A DNA stretch of 39,690 nucleotides from Deltaproteobacteria bacterium. GTDB lineage: Bacteria > Desulfobacterota > Desulfuromonadia > Geobacterales > Geobacteraceae. Below the pieces are notes generated by a model. That model was given only the letters and a program-made list of their open reading frames with translations. It was not told the origin of the DNA and searched no databases. The stretch is taken from positions 1 through 39,690 of the forward strand of contig JAJZUC010000020.1 of the NCBI GenBank assembly GCA_021847245.1. Direction: 5' to 3'. Position numbers and translations under genes: made by a program. Numbering within the stretch: the stretch's first letter is position 1; the number at the start of each line of letters is the position of its first letter. Shown here in pieces: positions 7,101-15,097 of this stretch.

Positions 7101-7497
7101 GTCGGTCTCCACCCCGATTGTTTGGTCCCCGGCCTTTTCCCCTGGCCGGTTGTCTGATCCGATAGCTGATTTCGTTCCGGTTGTGAGGAGTCCGGTGTTC
7201 GAGCTCGATCAGTCCGAGTTCCTGCAGACGCAGGCAGGCCAGGATGAGCCTGCCGGCAGGAAGGGTAGCGCCGAGTGCTCGCTGGATGACGTGGTGTGGC
7301 AGCACCCCATGTCCGTTTTCCGCGGCTGCCGCGAGCAGAATGAGGTAGAGCCTGATCTCGTCACCAGTGATGAGGGCGCAGATACCGCTTTTATTCAATG
7401 CATTGATGATGGCTAGCTTATCCACGGATGGCCTCGCTACGGGTTTTGGAAAAAAATAGGACACATAGTCTTTCAAGTCAAGATTAAATATGAACAT
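7078..7497 (-). CDS. Small winged-helix-like protein, unknown function
   Basis: A 139-aa protein. The middle (about residues 30-115) is helical with a pattern typical of winged-helix DNA-binding proteins: a conserved-looking run GDEIRLYLILLAAAAENGHG, then LQELGLIELEHRTP with a turn and strand. The tail is basic and low in complexity. It precedes and overlaps the response regulator gene, suggesting a joint role in regulation. An AGGA lies four bases before the ATG. An inverted repeat AAAATAGGA/TCCTATTTT (7453-7461 and 7501-7509) brackets the start codon and may be an autoregulatory operator. No named family recognised. Confidence 0.65.
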   Translation of the reverse strand: MFIFNLDLKDYVSYFFPKPVARPSVDKLAIINALNKSGICALITGDEIRLYLILLAAAAENGHGVLPHHVIQRALGATLPAGRLILACLRLQELGLIELEHRTPHNRNEISYRIRQPARGKGRGPNNRGGDRHDESDQE

Positions 7498-7509
7498 TTA
7501 TCCTATTTT
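7453..7509. promoter_or_regulatory. Inverted repeat AAAATAGGA...TCCTATTTT around a start codon
   Basis: A nine-base inverted repeat at 7453-7461 and 7501-7509 flanks the start (7497) of the winged-helix-like gene. The right arm also contains that gene's ribosome binding site, so protein binding or RNA pairing here could block its translation. Function inferred. Confidence 0.4.
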
Positions 7510-7517
7510 GATTCACG

Positions 7518-7546
7518 TTGACACTTTGGGGGGAATAAGGGTATAT
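7518..7546 (+). promoter_or_regulatory. Sigma-70 promoter of the XRE-tlyA-yhaON cluster
   Basis: TTGACA at 7518-7523, a 17-bp spacer and GTATAT at 7541-7546. The XRE gene starts about 110 bp downstream. The leader contains no recognised riboswitch. Confidence 0.65.
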
Positions 7547-7656
7547 CAGTTGACGGCTGGCGGTTTGAAGGCCCTCTGGAGGGAGGAAATCACGGGGGCG
7601 GAGATCCTGGCAGCGAAACGGAACGGGCTTTGAGATATGGCGGTCGGGAGACGGCG

Positions 7657-8091
7657 TTGCATAGCGAGATCGGACGTGCGCTCAAAAAATTGAGGACTGA
7701 AAGGGGGTTCACCCAGAAGGAGCTGGCAGACCGGGTGAACGGGGGCCTTGATTACACGTACATCGGGAAGATCGAACGGGGCGAGCAGCTCCCGTCGTTG
7801 CGGATACTGATCGGGCTCAGCGAGGCGCTGGGGGTTCCGGTCGGTCATTTTTTCCGTGACGAGGTCCCGGTCGCAGAGGCCCGTCCGCGCGTCGCCGACG
7901 CAGGGGGGAAGGAGGCGGAACTCCGGAAGGAACTGCGGCAGCTCCATCCCGACGATCTGCCGCTCGTCATCGAGATCATCCGCGTCCTCAATCGCCACCG
8001 GAAGGCCGAGCGGAAGAAACCGCACTACCCCGCTGAGGCAGGAGAGCTCCCCTTGGCCGCCGAAGACGACCCATCCTACGACAATTCCTGA
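7657..8091 (+). CDS. XRE-family transcriptional regulator
   Basis: A 144-aa DNA-binding protein. A Cro/CI helix-turn-helix occupies about residues 1-65 (GRALKKLRTERGFTQKELAD, then YIGKIERGEQLPSLRILIGL). The C-terminal half is charged and helical, perhaps for dimerisation. I place the start at TTG 7657 because GGGAG lies six bases upstream; another TTG 27 bases earlier is in frame but lacks a good site. It is the first gene after the promoter at 7518 and may regulate the cluster including itself. The stop codon is followed after one base by the tlyA start, so the genes are coupled. Confidence 0.85.
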   Translation: MHSEIGRALKKLRTERGFTQKELADRVNGGLDYTYIGKIERGEQLPSLRILIGLSEALGVPVGHFFRDEVPVAEARPRVADAGGKEAELRKELRQLHPDDLPLVIEIIRVLNRHRKAERKKPHYPAEAGELPLAAEDDPSYDNS

Positions 8092-8092
8092 T

Positions 8093-8857
8093 ATGTTCCC
8101 ACCCGTCTCACCAGCGACAAAGGAGCTGGAGCGCCTCGACAAGCTTCTCGTGGACCGCGGGGTGGTTCAGTCCCGTGAACGTGCCCGTGCCCTCATCATG
8201 GCCGGCCAGGTGGTGGTGAACGACCACCTTGTCGACAAGGCGGGAGCGCGAATCCCCGTCGACGCCGAAATCCGGCTGAAAGAGGCAGACATTCCCTATG
8301 TCAGCCGGGGGGGACTCAAGCTCGCCAGGGCCCTCGACGAGTTCGCCATCGACGTGACGGGGCTTGTGGCCATCGACGTGGGCGCCTCCACCGGGGGGTT
8401 CACCGACTGTCTGCTCCAGCGGGGTGCCCGCAAGGTCTTTGCGGTCGACGTCGGCTACGGCCAGCTGGCCTGGAAGCTCCGCCAAGACCCGCGGGTGGTG
8501 AACCTGGAGAAGACCAACATCCGCTACCTGGAACCGGCCGTTCTCGGGGAATCCCCCGATCTGGCGGTCATCGACGCCTCCTTCATCTCACTGGACAAGG
8601 TCCTTCCCCCGACGCTGCGGCTCGTGCGCCCCGGCGGCGCCGTTGTCGCCCTGATCAAGCCCCAGTTCGAGGTGGGACGGGGGGAGGTCGGCAAGGGGGG
8701 GGTGGTCCGCGACGAAGGGAAGCACCGGGAAGTAGTGGCAAACGTCGCGGCTCTGGCAGAATCCCTCGGCCTTGCGGTGCGTGGCGTAACCGAGTCGCCG
8801 ATCCGCGGGCCGAAGGGGAACCGTGAATTCCTCATCTATCTGATCAAATCACCATGA
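8093..8857 (+). CDS. tlyA: TlyA-family rRNA cytidine 2'-O-methyltransferase
   Basis: A 254-aa protein of the TlyA/hemolysin A family, which methylates ribosomal RNA (2'-O on cytidines, known for the family). An N-terminal S4 RNA-binding domain covers about residues 13-70 (ERLDKLLVDRGVVQSRERAR). An FtsJ-like Rossmann methyltransferase domain follows with SAM motif IDVGASTGGF at 94-103 and LIKPQFE further on. The ATG at 8093 has no strong ribosome binding site but sits one base after the upstream stop, so coupled translation is likely. The gene ends in a 4-bp overlap with the SbcD-like nuclease gene. Confidence 0.9.
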   Translation: MFPPVSPATKELERLDKLLVDRGVVQSRERARALIMAGQVVVNDHLVDKAGARIPVDAEIRLKEADIPYVSRGGLKLARALDEFAIDVTGLVAIDVGASTGGFTDCLLQRGARKVFAVDVGYGQLAWKLRQDPRVVNLEKTNIRYLEPAVLGESPDLAVIDASFISLDKVLPPTLRLVRPGGAVVALIKPQFEVGRGEVGKGGVVRDEGKHREVVANVAALAESLGLAVRGVTESPIRGPKGNREFLIYLIKSP

Positions 8858-9984
8858 CCATCAGAATTCTTCATACCGCAGACCTGCATTTGGGGACTCC
8901 GCTCAGGAACTTCGGGGAGATTGCGCGGGAACGGCAGCGCGATTTCCTCAAGACCTTCGACCGGATCGTGAACCTCGCCATCAAGCGCGAAGTTGACTGC
9001 CTCGTGGTGGCGGGGGACCTTTTCGATGCCACCGAGGTGGACTCCGAGACCGTCGGGCGCGTTCAGGACGGCTTCGGCCGCCTGGAAGGGCGCGGCATCC
9101 GGGTGGTGCTGATCCCCGGTACCCACGACAACGTGGTGCCGGCGGAGAGTGTGTACAACCGCCATGGGTTCCCCGGGGCGGCGATCCTCCGGGAGCCGGT
9201 GATGGGCGAACCGCTCAGGATGGATATCCGGGGGACGGCGGTCTGGTTCTACGGCTTCGCCTACCGCTCCGACCGTTCCGCCGAGGCGCTGGAGTCGATG
9301 AGGCGTCGCGAAGGGGCGGGAATTCACATAGGGCTTCTCCACGGCTCGCTCAAAGGGAGCCCCGAGTGGGAGATCCGCGGCAAAGACATTCCGTTCACGG
9401 CTGCGGACCTGGTGGCGCTCGGTCTCGACTACATCGCGCTGGGCCATTACCATAACAGTGCATGTCTTGAGGATGGCGGGCGGATCGTGGCCTGTTATCC
9501 CGGTTCGCCGGAAGGGAAGAAGTTCGGCGAGAACGGTCCGCGTCACGCCCTGGTGGTCGAGGTGGGTGAGGGTGAGGTCGGGGTCGAGAAGGTGCCGGTC
9601 CAGACGCGGGTCGTCGACGAGCTGACGGTGGATGCGTCCCTCTTCCCCGAGCCGGGTGCGCTGGAGGCCGAGCTTTCACGGCTCGCGTCGCCCGATCTCA
9701 TTGCCCGGGTGCGGCTCTGCGGCACGGTGGAAGAACCGGTCGACGCGGCCAATCTGGGAGGAAGGCTCCAGGGGAAGTTTGCCTGGCTCGATCTCGTGGA
9801 CGAGACCGACCTGTATCACAGCGACCACGTCAAGCACCTGGAGCGCGAGGATTCCATCCGGGGGCTTTTCATCCGCAAGGTCCACGACCGTTTTGTCCGG
9901 GCCGAATCCGACGCCGAGCGGGAACTCTGCCAGGAGGCCCTGAAGCTGGTCATGGGGCGCTTCGGCAGGGGAGGGGGGATCTGA
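8854..9984 (+). CDS. SbcD/YhaO-type DNA repair nuclease
   Basis: A 376-aa metallophosphoesterase of the Mre11/SbcD group. Metal-binding motifs appear in order: DLHLG (10-14), GDLFD (near 57), GTHDN (near 88), LLHGS (near 155) and LGHYHN (near 190). A C-terminal capping region of about 150 residues follows. These proteins process DNA ends together with an SMC-like ATPase, and the partner is encoded directly downstream with a 1-bp TGATG overlap. The pair corresponds to the YhaO/YhaN arrangement more than to classical SbcDC, since the ATPase is short. No defect is visible. Confidence 0.88.
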   Translation: MTIRILHTADLHLGTPLRNFGEIARERQRDFLKTFDRIVNLAIKREVDCLVVAGDLFDATEVDSETVGRVQDGFGRLEGRGIRVVLIPGTHDNVVPAESVYNRHGFPGAAILREPVMGEPLRMDIRGTAVWFYGFAYRSDRSAEALESMRRREGAGIHIGLLHGSLKGSPEWEIRGKDIPFTAADLVALGLDYIALGHYHNSACLEDGGRIVACYPGSPEGKKFGENGPRHALVVEVGEGEVGVEKVPVQTRVVDELTVDASLFPEPGALEAELSRLASPDLIARVRLCGTVEEPVDAANLGGRLQGKFAWLDLVDETDLYHSDHVKHLEREDSIRGLFIRKVHDRFVRAESDAERELCQEALKLVMGRFGRGGGI

Positions 9985-12158
9985 TGCTCTGGATAACCTC
10001 CGTGCAGCTTCCGGCGTTCGGCCGGTTCCGGGGGGTCGAATTCTCCTTCCGCCCCGGGATGAACCTGGTATCGGGAAAGAACGAAGCGGGGAAGTCGACG
10101 CTGCTCGATGCCGTTTCCGGCACGATCTTCGGATTCCGGCGCGACAAGGATCGGTTCGTCCCCTGGGATGGCGGCGGGCGGTGCGAGGCCCGGGTGAGTT
10201 TTGCCTTCGGCGACCGCGAGATGACCATCGTGCGGGACTTCCTCACCGACAAGGTTCAGGCCCTGGAGCGCCGGGGCGAGACGGTGACGTGGCGGTTCGA
10301 GGGAAAGGTGTCGCCGGCGGGACGCAGCAGCGAGCGGGAGGAATACCTCGGAAAGATCGAGGAGGTCTGGGGATTTGCCGAGGCCGACATTTTCCACAAT
10401 TCCGTCTCCGTCGGCCAGCGGGACCTGAAGATCGAGGGGGGCGGGGGGCTTACCACGCGGATCAAGCAACTCCTTTCCGGTTACGCCGAAATGGATTACG
10501 ACGCGGTGGTCGAAAGCCTCGACAAGGAACTGTACGGCCTGACCAGGCGCCCCGGTGGAAGGGCTAAGGATCGAGAGCTGGAGGAGATCTGGGCCCGGAT
10601 GGCGGAGCTGGCCGAGGCGTGGCGCACGGCGAGCCGCGCACGGGAGGGGCTCGCCAAGTCCGAGGCGGAGTTGGGGGCGTTGCGCCGTTTCATCGATACG
10701 GCGAGGGGCGACCTGGATAAAGGGGAGAAGTATCTCCAGCGGGTGAAGAAGTACCACGAGGCGGCGGCACGGGAGACGGCGCTTCGCCGGGAGTTCGACC
10801 GGGTCCGGGAGGAACGGGAGAAGGTGGCGGCGCTCATGGCCAGGCATGAGGAGATCGCGGCCCGCCTTGCCCCGTTTGCCGGGCTCGTCGGACTCCCCGA
10901 CGGCTTCGACAGGTCTGTCGAGGCGTACTGTGCGGCCAGCGAGCGGCTGACCCTTCTCGAAGATGAGCGTGCGGCCCTTCATGCGGCGCTCCCTGAGACT
11001 GTTTGGGCGGTGTCGGCCGCGGCCTTTCTCGTCCCCCTGGCCTTTTGGGGAATGGCGGCGGGCTCGTGGTTTGCGGCGAAGGGGATCTTCTACGGTGCGG
11101 TTGTGGTGGCGGTGGTGGTCACCGTCATCGTGGCGCTGCGTGCCGCCAGGGCAAATCAGGCCCGGAGTACCGAGGCATCCCGCCGTCAGGGGCGCTCCGA
11201 TGCCCTCGGGGGCGAGATCGCCCGTCTCCGCGCCGAAGTGGCGGAGCTGGAAGCGTCACTCGAACGTCATCTCGGGACGATTGATCCCGTCGGAGCCCGG
11301 GGGATCATCGCCGATCTGGCGCGCGTTGCCGAGCTCAAAGGGGAGCGGGACCGCGTTGCCGCCGCGCTGATGGTCCTGACCCCGTTCGAAAGGCTGGCGG
11401 CACGGGAAAACGAGCTGGCCCGTGAGCTGGCCGTGGTGCGTGAGATTATGGAGGGCGTGGTCGGGGCGGGGTTCCCGGTCATGTCCCACGAGGAGTACGT
11501 CGCCGCCGAGGAGAAGATGCGGCGGCTCGAAGGGGGAGTAAGAGAGAAGGAGCAGGCTGCGCTTCTCAAGGAGCAGGAACTGGCGGGGCTCCGGAGGGGA
11601 GGGCTCGATATCGAGGCGATCGCCGAAGAGGGAGAGGAACTCAAAGCCCGCGAGGAGCGTCTCGTCAGACGGGTCGGTGCCCTGCGGCTCGCCGCGGAGC
11701 TCCTCCGGGAAACGCTTGACGATTATCGTGCCACCTACTTGGCGCGGCTTTCCACGGAGATCAACGGCAAGCTCTTCAATCTGACCGCCGGCCGTTACCG
11801 GGAAGCCCGGCTCGACGACGGATTCAACCTCGTCATCGGCGCCGACGGCGTGCTCCGTCCGGTAGAGTCTTACAGCTGTGGCGTCCAGGATCAGGCCTAT
11901 CTCGCCTCCCGTCTCGCCCTCGGGGGGATCCTGTCCCGGGGGAGAAAATTGCCTTTCCTTCTCGACGACCCTCTGGTAAATTTTGACGACGAGCGCAAAG
12001 CGGCGGCCCTGGCGGCACTTAACCTCATCGCCGCCGAGCATCAGGTGATCCTCTTCGTCCACGACGAGCGGTACGGCAAACTCAAGGGTTCCGATCTCTG
12101 GAACCGGATACGAATCGACGCGAAAGGAAGAGCCGATGGACAGCTGCATCTTCTGTAA
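9984..12158 (+). CDS. YhaN-like SMC/Rad50-type ATPase, partner of the nuclease
   Basis: A 724-aa AAA ATPase. Walker A GKNEAGKST is at 31-39. Coiled-coil segments cover about 190-310 and 390-600. At the C-terminus the ABC signature region (SYSCGVQDQAYLASRLALGG) is followed by Walker B LPFLLDDPLVNFDD and a switch His in LFVHDER. Unlike Rad50, the coiled coil is short and holds two hydrophobic helices (about 345-390: an AAFLVPLAFWGMAAGSW segment and a GAVVVAVVVTVIVAL segment). This is the YhaN hallmark and suggests membrane attachment. It probably clamps DNA ends for the nuclease encoded just upstream. Its last 23 bases overlap the HIT gene. Confidence 0.88.
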   Translation: MLWITSVQLPAFGRFRGVEFSFRPGMNLVSGKNEAGKSTLLDAVSGTIFGFRRDKDRFVPWDGGGRCEARVSFAFGDREMTIVRDFLTDKVQALERRGETVTWRFEGKVSPAGRSSEREEYLGKIEEVWGFAEADIFHNSVSVGQRDLKIEGGGGLTTRIKQLLSGYAEMDYDAVVESLDKELYGLTRRPGGRAKDRELEEIWARMAELAEAWRTASRAREGLAKSEAELGALRRFIDTARGDLDKGEKYLQRVKKYHEAAARETALRREFDRVREEREKVAALMARHEEIAARLAPFAGLVGLPDGFDRSVEAYCAASERLTLLEDERAALHAALPETVWAVSAAAFLVPLAFWGMAAGSWFAAKGIFYGAVVVAVVVTVIVALRAARANQARSTEASRRQGRSDALGGEIARLRAEVAELEASLERHLGTIDPVGARGIIADLARVAELKGERDRVAAALMVLTPFERLAARENELARELAVVREIMEGVVGAGFPVMSHEEYVAAEEKMRRLEGGVREKEQAALLKEQELAGLRRGGLDIEAIAEEGEELKAREERLVRRVGALRLAAELLRETLDDYRATYLARLSTEINGKLFNLTAGRYREARLDDGFNLVIGADGVLRPVESYSCGVQDQAYLASRLALGGILSRGRKLPFLLDDPLVNFDDERKAAALAALNLIAAEHQVILFVHDERYGKLKGSDLWNRIRIDAKGRADGQLHLL

Positions 12159-12480
12159 GATCATCGACGGCACGATTCCTGCGAAAAAGGTCTACGAGGA
12201 TGACGATCTCGTCGCCATCGAGGATCTCAACCCCGTGGCACCGCATCACGTTCTCCTCATCCCGAGAAAGCATATCGTGAATGCCCTCGACCTTACCCCC
12301 GAGGATGACGGGTTGGTGGGGCGGGTTTTTCGCGCGGCTGCGGCGATTGCCCGGGAGCGTGGCGTAGAGGAACGGGGCTTCCGCATCGTGCAGAACAGCA
12401 ACCCCGATGCGGGGCAGTCGGTATTCCATATCCATTTTCACCTGCTGGCGGGACGCCACTTCGGGTGGCCGCCGGGGTAA
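12136..12480 (+). CDS. HIT-family nucleotide hydrolase (HinT-like)
   Basis: A 114-aa protein of the histidine-triad superfamily, which hydrolyses purine nucleoside phosphoramidates or adenylates. The catalytic triad HIHFHLL covers His98, His100 and His102, and the N-terminal CIFCKI pair (Cys4, Cys7) is typical of HinT. Length and motif order are normal. Translation starts inside the end of the ATPase gene (23-bp overlap), with AAAGGA eight bases before the ATG, so the gene is part of the same operon. Confidence 0.93.
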   Translation: MDSCIFCKIIDGTIPAKKVYEDDDLVAIEDLNPVAPHHVLLIPRKHIVNALDLTPEDDGLVGRVFRAAAAIARERGVEERGFRIVQNSNPDAGQSVFHIHFHLLAGRHFGWPPG

Positions 12481-12522
12481 GAGGCGCGCTTGCGATTGCT
12501 GCGCATCAGTCGGAGGTTTGTC

Positions 12523-13056
12523 ATGGCACGATCCCTTTTTGCCGCACTGTTACTTCTGCTCGCCGTCCCTGCTTTTGCCGACATCTACAAGTGGGTTGAC
12601 GAGCGGGGAACCGTCAACTTTGCCGAGGACCTGGGGAAAGTCCCCCCGAAGTATCGCAAGAAAGTTGTGGTGATCCGTGAGGGAGAGCCGACTTCCCCGG
12701 AGGTGACGGAAACCATCATCGACCAGGGGAAAGAAAGAAAAGCAACCGGCGAGGCCGAAGCGGGAAAGACCCAGGCGGCAAAGCCGCAGAAGAAGAAAGC
12801 GGTCTACGGCGGCAAGGATGAAGATGCGTGGAAGGCGGAATTTGCCAGGCTTCGGGGTCAAATCAAGTCGGACGAAAGCGAGATTGCCGAGCGTAGAGCA
12901 AAAATCGCCAATCCGGTCAATATGAGCCGTGGGGAGTATCTCGGACTGCAACTTGATGTGAAGAGGCTCGAAGAAAGGTTGGCAGATTTTCGGGGGAAGC
13001 TGGACGCACTCACTGAAAGCGCCCGAAAAGCGGGAGTCCCGCCGGAACTGCGATGA
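12523..13056 (+). CDS. Exported DUF4124-domain protein with coiled-coil tail
   Basis: A 177-aa protein. The signal peptide MARSLFAALLLLLAVPAFA ends at residue 19 and the DUF4124 motif DIYKWVDERGTVNFAEDLGK follows at once. The remainder is Lys/Glu-rich and, from about 110, forms a heptad-like coiled coil. The ATG at 12523 is chosen because GGAGG lies six bases upstream and the signal peptide begins there. DUF4124 proteins are envelope proteins of unclear function. It is the last gene before a strong terminator. Confidence 0.85.
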   Translation: MARSLFAALLLLLAVPAFADIYKWVDERGTVNFAEDLGKVPPKYRKKVVVIREGEPTSPEVTETIIDQGKERKATGEAEAGKTQAAKPQKKKAVYGGKDEDAWKAEFARLRGQIKSDESEIAERRAKIANPVNMSRGEYLGLQLDVKRLEERLADFRGKLDALTESARKAGVPPELR

Positions 13057-13093
13057 TCCCGTATCAGAGGTTGGCCGCCACTCCTTTAAAACG

Positions 13094-13129
13094 AAAAGCC
13101 CGGAGAATCACTCCGGGCTTTTCTTGTTT
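13094..13129 (+). terminator. Strong intrinsic terminator after the DUF4124 gene
   Basis: The 12-bp stem AAAAGCCCGGAG/CTCCGGGCTTTT (13094-13105 with 13111-13122) has a 5-nt loop and is followed by TTCTTGTTTTT. The A/T flanks make it potentially bidirectional, so it may also stop minus-strand transcripts. Confidence 0.92.
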
Positions 13130-13625
13130 TTAATTGACGTTTCAGCGGGGATGCTTCCTCGTCTCCGTCGGTGGATGTCGTTGATGAGTTCTCCGGAACG
13201 CTCCCATTAGACCGTTCGGGAGGGGCTTTCTCTTCGCCACCCCCTTTGTCATGCGGTTGTTACGCGCCTGACGGAGAAGATATACGCGGTCTGCGTCATT
13301 CCCTGTCCGTCAACTAAAAAGATAATTTGCTCCGGAACATCCGTATAACCGCTGGACCCTCTGACCTTTTGAAAACTTTTTTTCCGAGAAGACGCTTCAG
13401 GCTTCCCTCGCGTGAGGTCGTGCGCACTGCGTCTGAACTCGTGGGGGCTGTCATGGGTTAACCGTCAGGTCCCTCAACCGGTTAATACCTGATTCCCAGA
13501 GCAATTCTCAAAGAACCATTCCGTTTTTTTTGAAAGTTTAGCGTCCCGCGGACGGCTGTCAAGGGTACGGCGAAAATTTTGTTAGTACTGTGATTGCTGG
13601 AGGTTGCATCGCGGTCTCGGAAGGG
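13130..13625. other. Gene-free stretch of about 500 bp, structured but unidentified
   Basis: No convincing coding region. I see a possible minus-strand promoter at 13535-13562, an 8-bp inverted repeat TCTCCGTC/GACGGAGA (13162-13169 with 13270-13277) enclosing about 100 nt, and several smaller pairings (AACCGGTT near 13480; AGACGC/GCGTCT between about 13390 and 13435). A 16-codon minus-strand frame with GGACAGGG before its ATG (start at about 13305) could be a leader peptide but is unsupported. The stretch may hold a small RNA, but it matches no RNA family I recognise. Confidence 0.4.
13535..13562 (-). promoter_or_regulatory. Possible promoter with palindromic spacer
   Basis: On the minus strand TTGACA (13557-13562), 16 bp and TAAACT (13535-13540). 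The spacer carries CGTCC-GCG-GGACG, an inverted repeat that could be a repressor site. It points into the gene-free stretch, away from the Nramp gene that ends at 13626. Confidence 0.45.
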
Positions 13626-14924
13626 TCATCTTCCCGTCAGCCTCCCCAGAAAGCCGGGCATGAGCATGTCCAGGGTCATGATCACCGTCAGGATGATCAT
13701 GATGATGACCGTCAGCCAGGCGATGACATTGAAGGTGGGGCCGTTGGTGTAGCTTCCCATCAGGTGGCGGTCGTTGATCAGCTTGAGCATGAAGACGAGC
13801 ACGAAGGGGAGCACGGCGCCATTGACCACCTGGGAGACGAACATGATGGTGATGAGGGGGGCGTTGGGAATCAGGATGATGAGGGCGCTCATGACGATGA
13901 TGATGGTGAAGAGCCAGAAAAACTGCGGAGCCTTGCGAAAATCCTTGTCGATGCCCGATTCCCACCCCATGCCTTCGCAGATGTAGTAGGAGGTGGAGAG
14001 GGGAAGGATGCAGGCGGCGAAAAGCGACGCGTTGAAGAGGCCGAAGGCGAAGAGGGCGGCCGCGTGTTTGCCGACCAGCGGCTTCAGGGCAAGGGCCGCA
14101 TCGGCGGCGGTTTCCACGCGGAGTCCCTGGACGTGAATGGTGGCGGCGCAGGCGACGACGATGAAGAAGGCGACCACGATCGCCATGACGCACCCCACGA
14201 TCACGTCAAGGCGGGAGAAGCTGTACTGGTCGATGGTGATCCCCTTTTCGACCACGGCGGACTGCTGGTAAAACTGCATCCAGGGGGCGATGGTGGTGCC
14301 GACCACGCCGATCATGGTAATCAGGTACCCCCCGTCGGTCCTGAAGGTGGGGGTGACGGTGGCGGCGAGGATCTCTCCCCAGCGGGGCGCCGCCATGAAC
14401 GCGGCGATGGGGTAGGCGATGTAAACCATGCAGGCCACGAGGAAAACCTTTTCCACGACCTTGTAGGAGCCCTTCACGATGAGGAGCCATACCAGCAGGG
14501 CGCTCACCGGCACCGAGAGATACTTGCTGATGCCGAAGATCTCGAGGCTGGCCGCGATGCCGGCAAACTCGGAGACCGAGTTCCCCATGTTGGTGAGAAA
14601 GAGCGCAATCATGACGTAAAAGGTGACTTTGACGCCGAACGATTCCCTGATCAGGTCCGAAAGCCCCTTGCCGGTCACGGCCCCCATCCGGGCGCACATC
14701 TCCTGGATCACCACCAGGGCGACGGTGGTGGGAAGCATGAGCCAGAGGAGAGAATTGCCATAGTGGGCGCCGGCGAGGGAATAGGTGGTGATGCCGCCGG
14801 CGTCGTTGTCGACGTTGGCGGTGATTACGCCGGGGCCCAGGATGGCGAGGAACATCAGGGCGTTCCTGAAGGTAACCTTGCGCAGCGGTTTGAAGAGCTT
14901 GAACAGGCTGATTCCGGTAAACAT
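13626..14924 (-). CDS. Nramp-family metal transporter, Mg2+-type candidate
   Basis: A 432-aa polytopic membrane protein with about 11 hydrophobic segments and the Nramp fold order. The usual TM1 motif DPGN is replaced by DAGG (Asp41-Gly44). The TM6 motif MPH, whose methionine selects transition metals, is replaced by APW (Ala213-Trp215). Loss of this Met is described for Nramp-related magnesium transporters, and the operon is headed by a Mg2+-sensing M-box riboswitch, so Mg2+ rather than Mn2+ or Fe2+ is the likely substrate (inference). The gene follows an MgtE-like cytosolic regulator, from which it is now separated by a 138-bp MITE. The ATG at 14924 has only a weak GAGAGA upstream. Confidence 0.85.
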   Translation of the reverse strand: MFTGISLFKLFKPLRKVTFRNALMFLAILGPGVITANVDNDAGGITTYSLAGAHYGNSLLWLMLPTTVALVVIQEMCARMGAVTGKGLSDLIRESFGVKVTFYVMIALFLTNMGNSVSEFAGIAASLEIFGISKYLSVPVSALLVWLLIVKGSYKVVEKVFLVACMVYIAYPIAAFMAAPRWGEILAATVTPTFRTDGGYLITMIGVVGTTIAPWMQFYQQSAVVEKGITIDQYSFSRLDVIVGCVMAIVVAFFIVVACAATIHVQGLRVETAADAALALKPLVGKHAAALFAFGLFNASLFAACILPLSTSYYICEGMGWESGIDKDFRKAPQFFWLFTIIIVMSALIILIPNAPLITIMFVSQVVNGAVLPFVLVFMLKLINDRHLMGSYTNGPTFNVIAWLTVIIMIILTVIMTLDMLMPGFLGRLTGR

Positions 14925-14936
14925 GGCTGCAGTCTC

Positions 14937-15090
14937 TCGTGTGAGGCTCTTGCAAAACTATTGCGGGGCCGGTCTGCTTTGTTGCCGCTTGCTCGGAAAC
15001 TCAACGTACCAACGGGTACGCCTCGCCTCCTCGCTCGCTTGCGCCGTGCATCCCGACCTCCTCATGACGTTTTGCAAGAGCCTCGTGTGA
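14937..15090. mobile_element. 138-bp MITE with ISL3-like ends and 8-bp target duplication
   Basis: Terminal inverted repeats GGCTCTTGCAAAAC (14945-14958) and GTTTTGCAAGAGCC (15069-15082) are perfect over 14 bp. They are flanked directly by TCGTGTGA on both sides (14937-14944 and 15083-15090). An 8-bp duplication and a GGCTCTT terminus are ISL3-family traits, and the same seven bases start the insertion-sequence end at position 121. The interior has no coding capacity; a small hairpin CGTACC/GGTACG lies at about 15005-15020. The element is inserted 7 bp after the stop codon of the MgtE-like gene. Confidence 0.85.
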
Positions 15091-15097
15091 TAACTGG

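Noticed and set aside
14945-15082. Reading the 14-bp inverted repeats as an operon terminator
   Set aside because: The arms are 110 bp apart, there is no T-run, and the perfect 8-bp flanking duplication fits a transposed element better.
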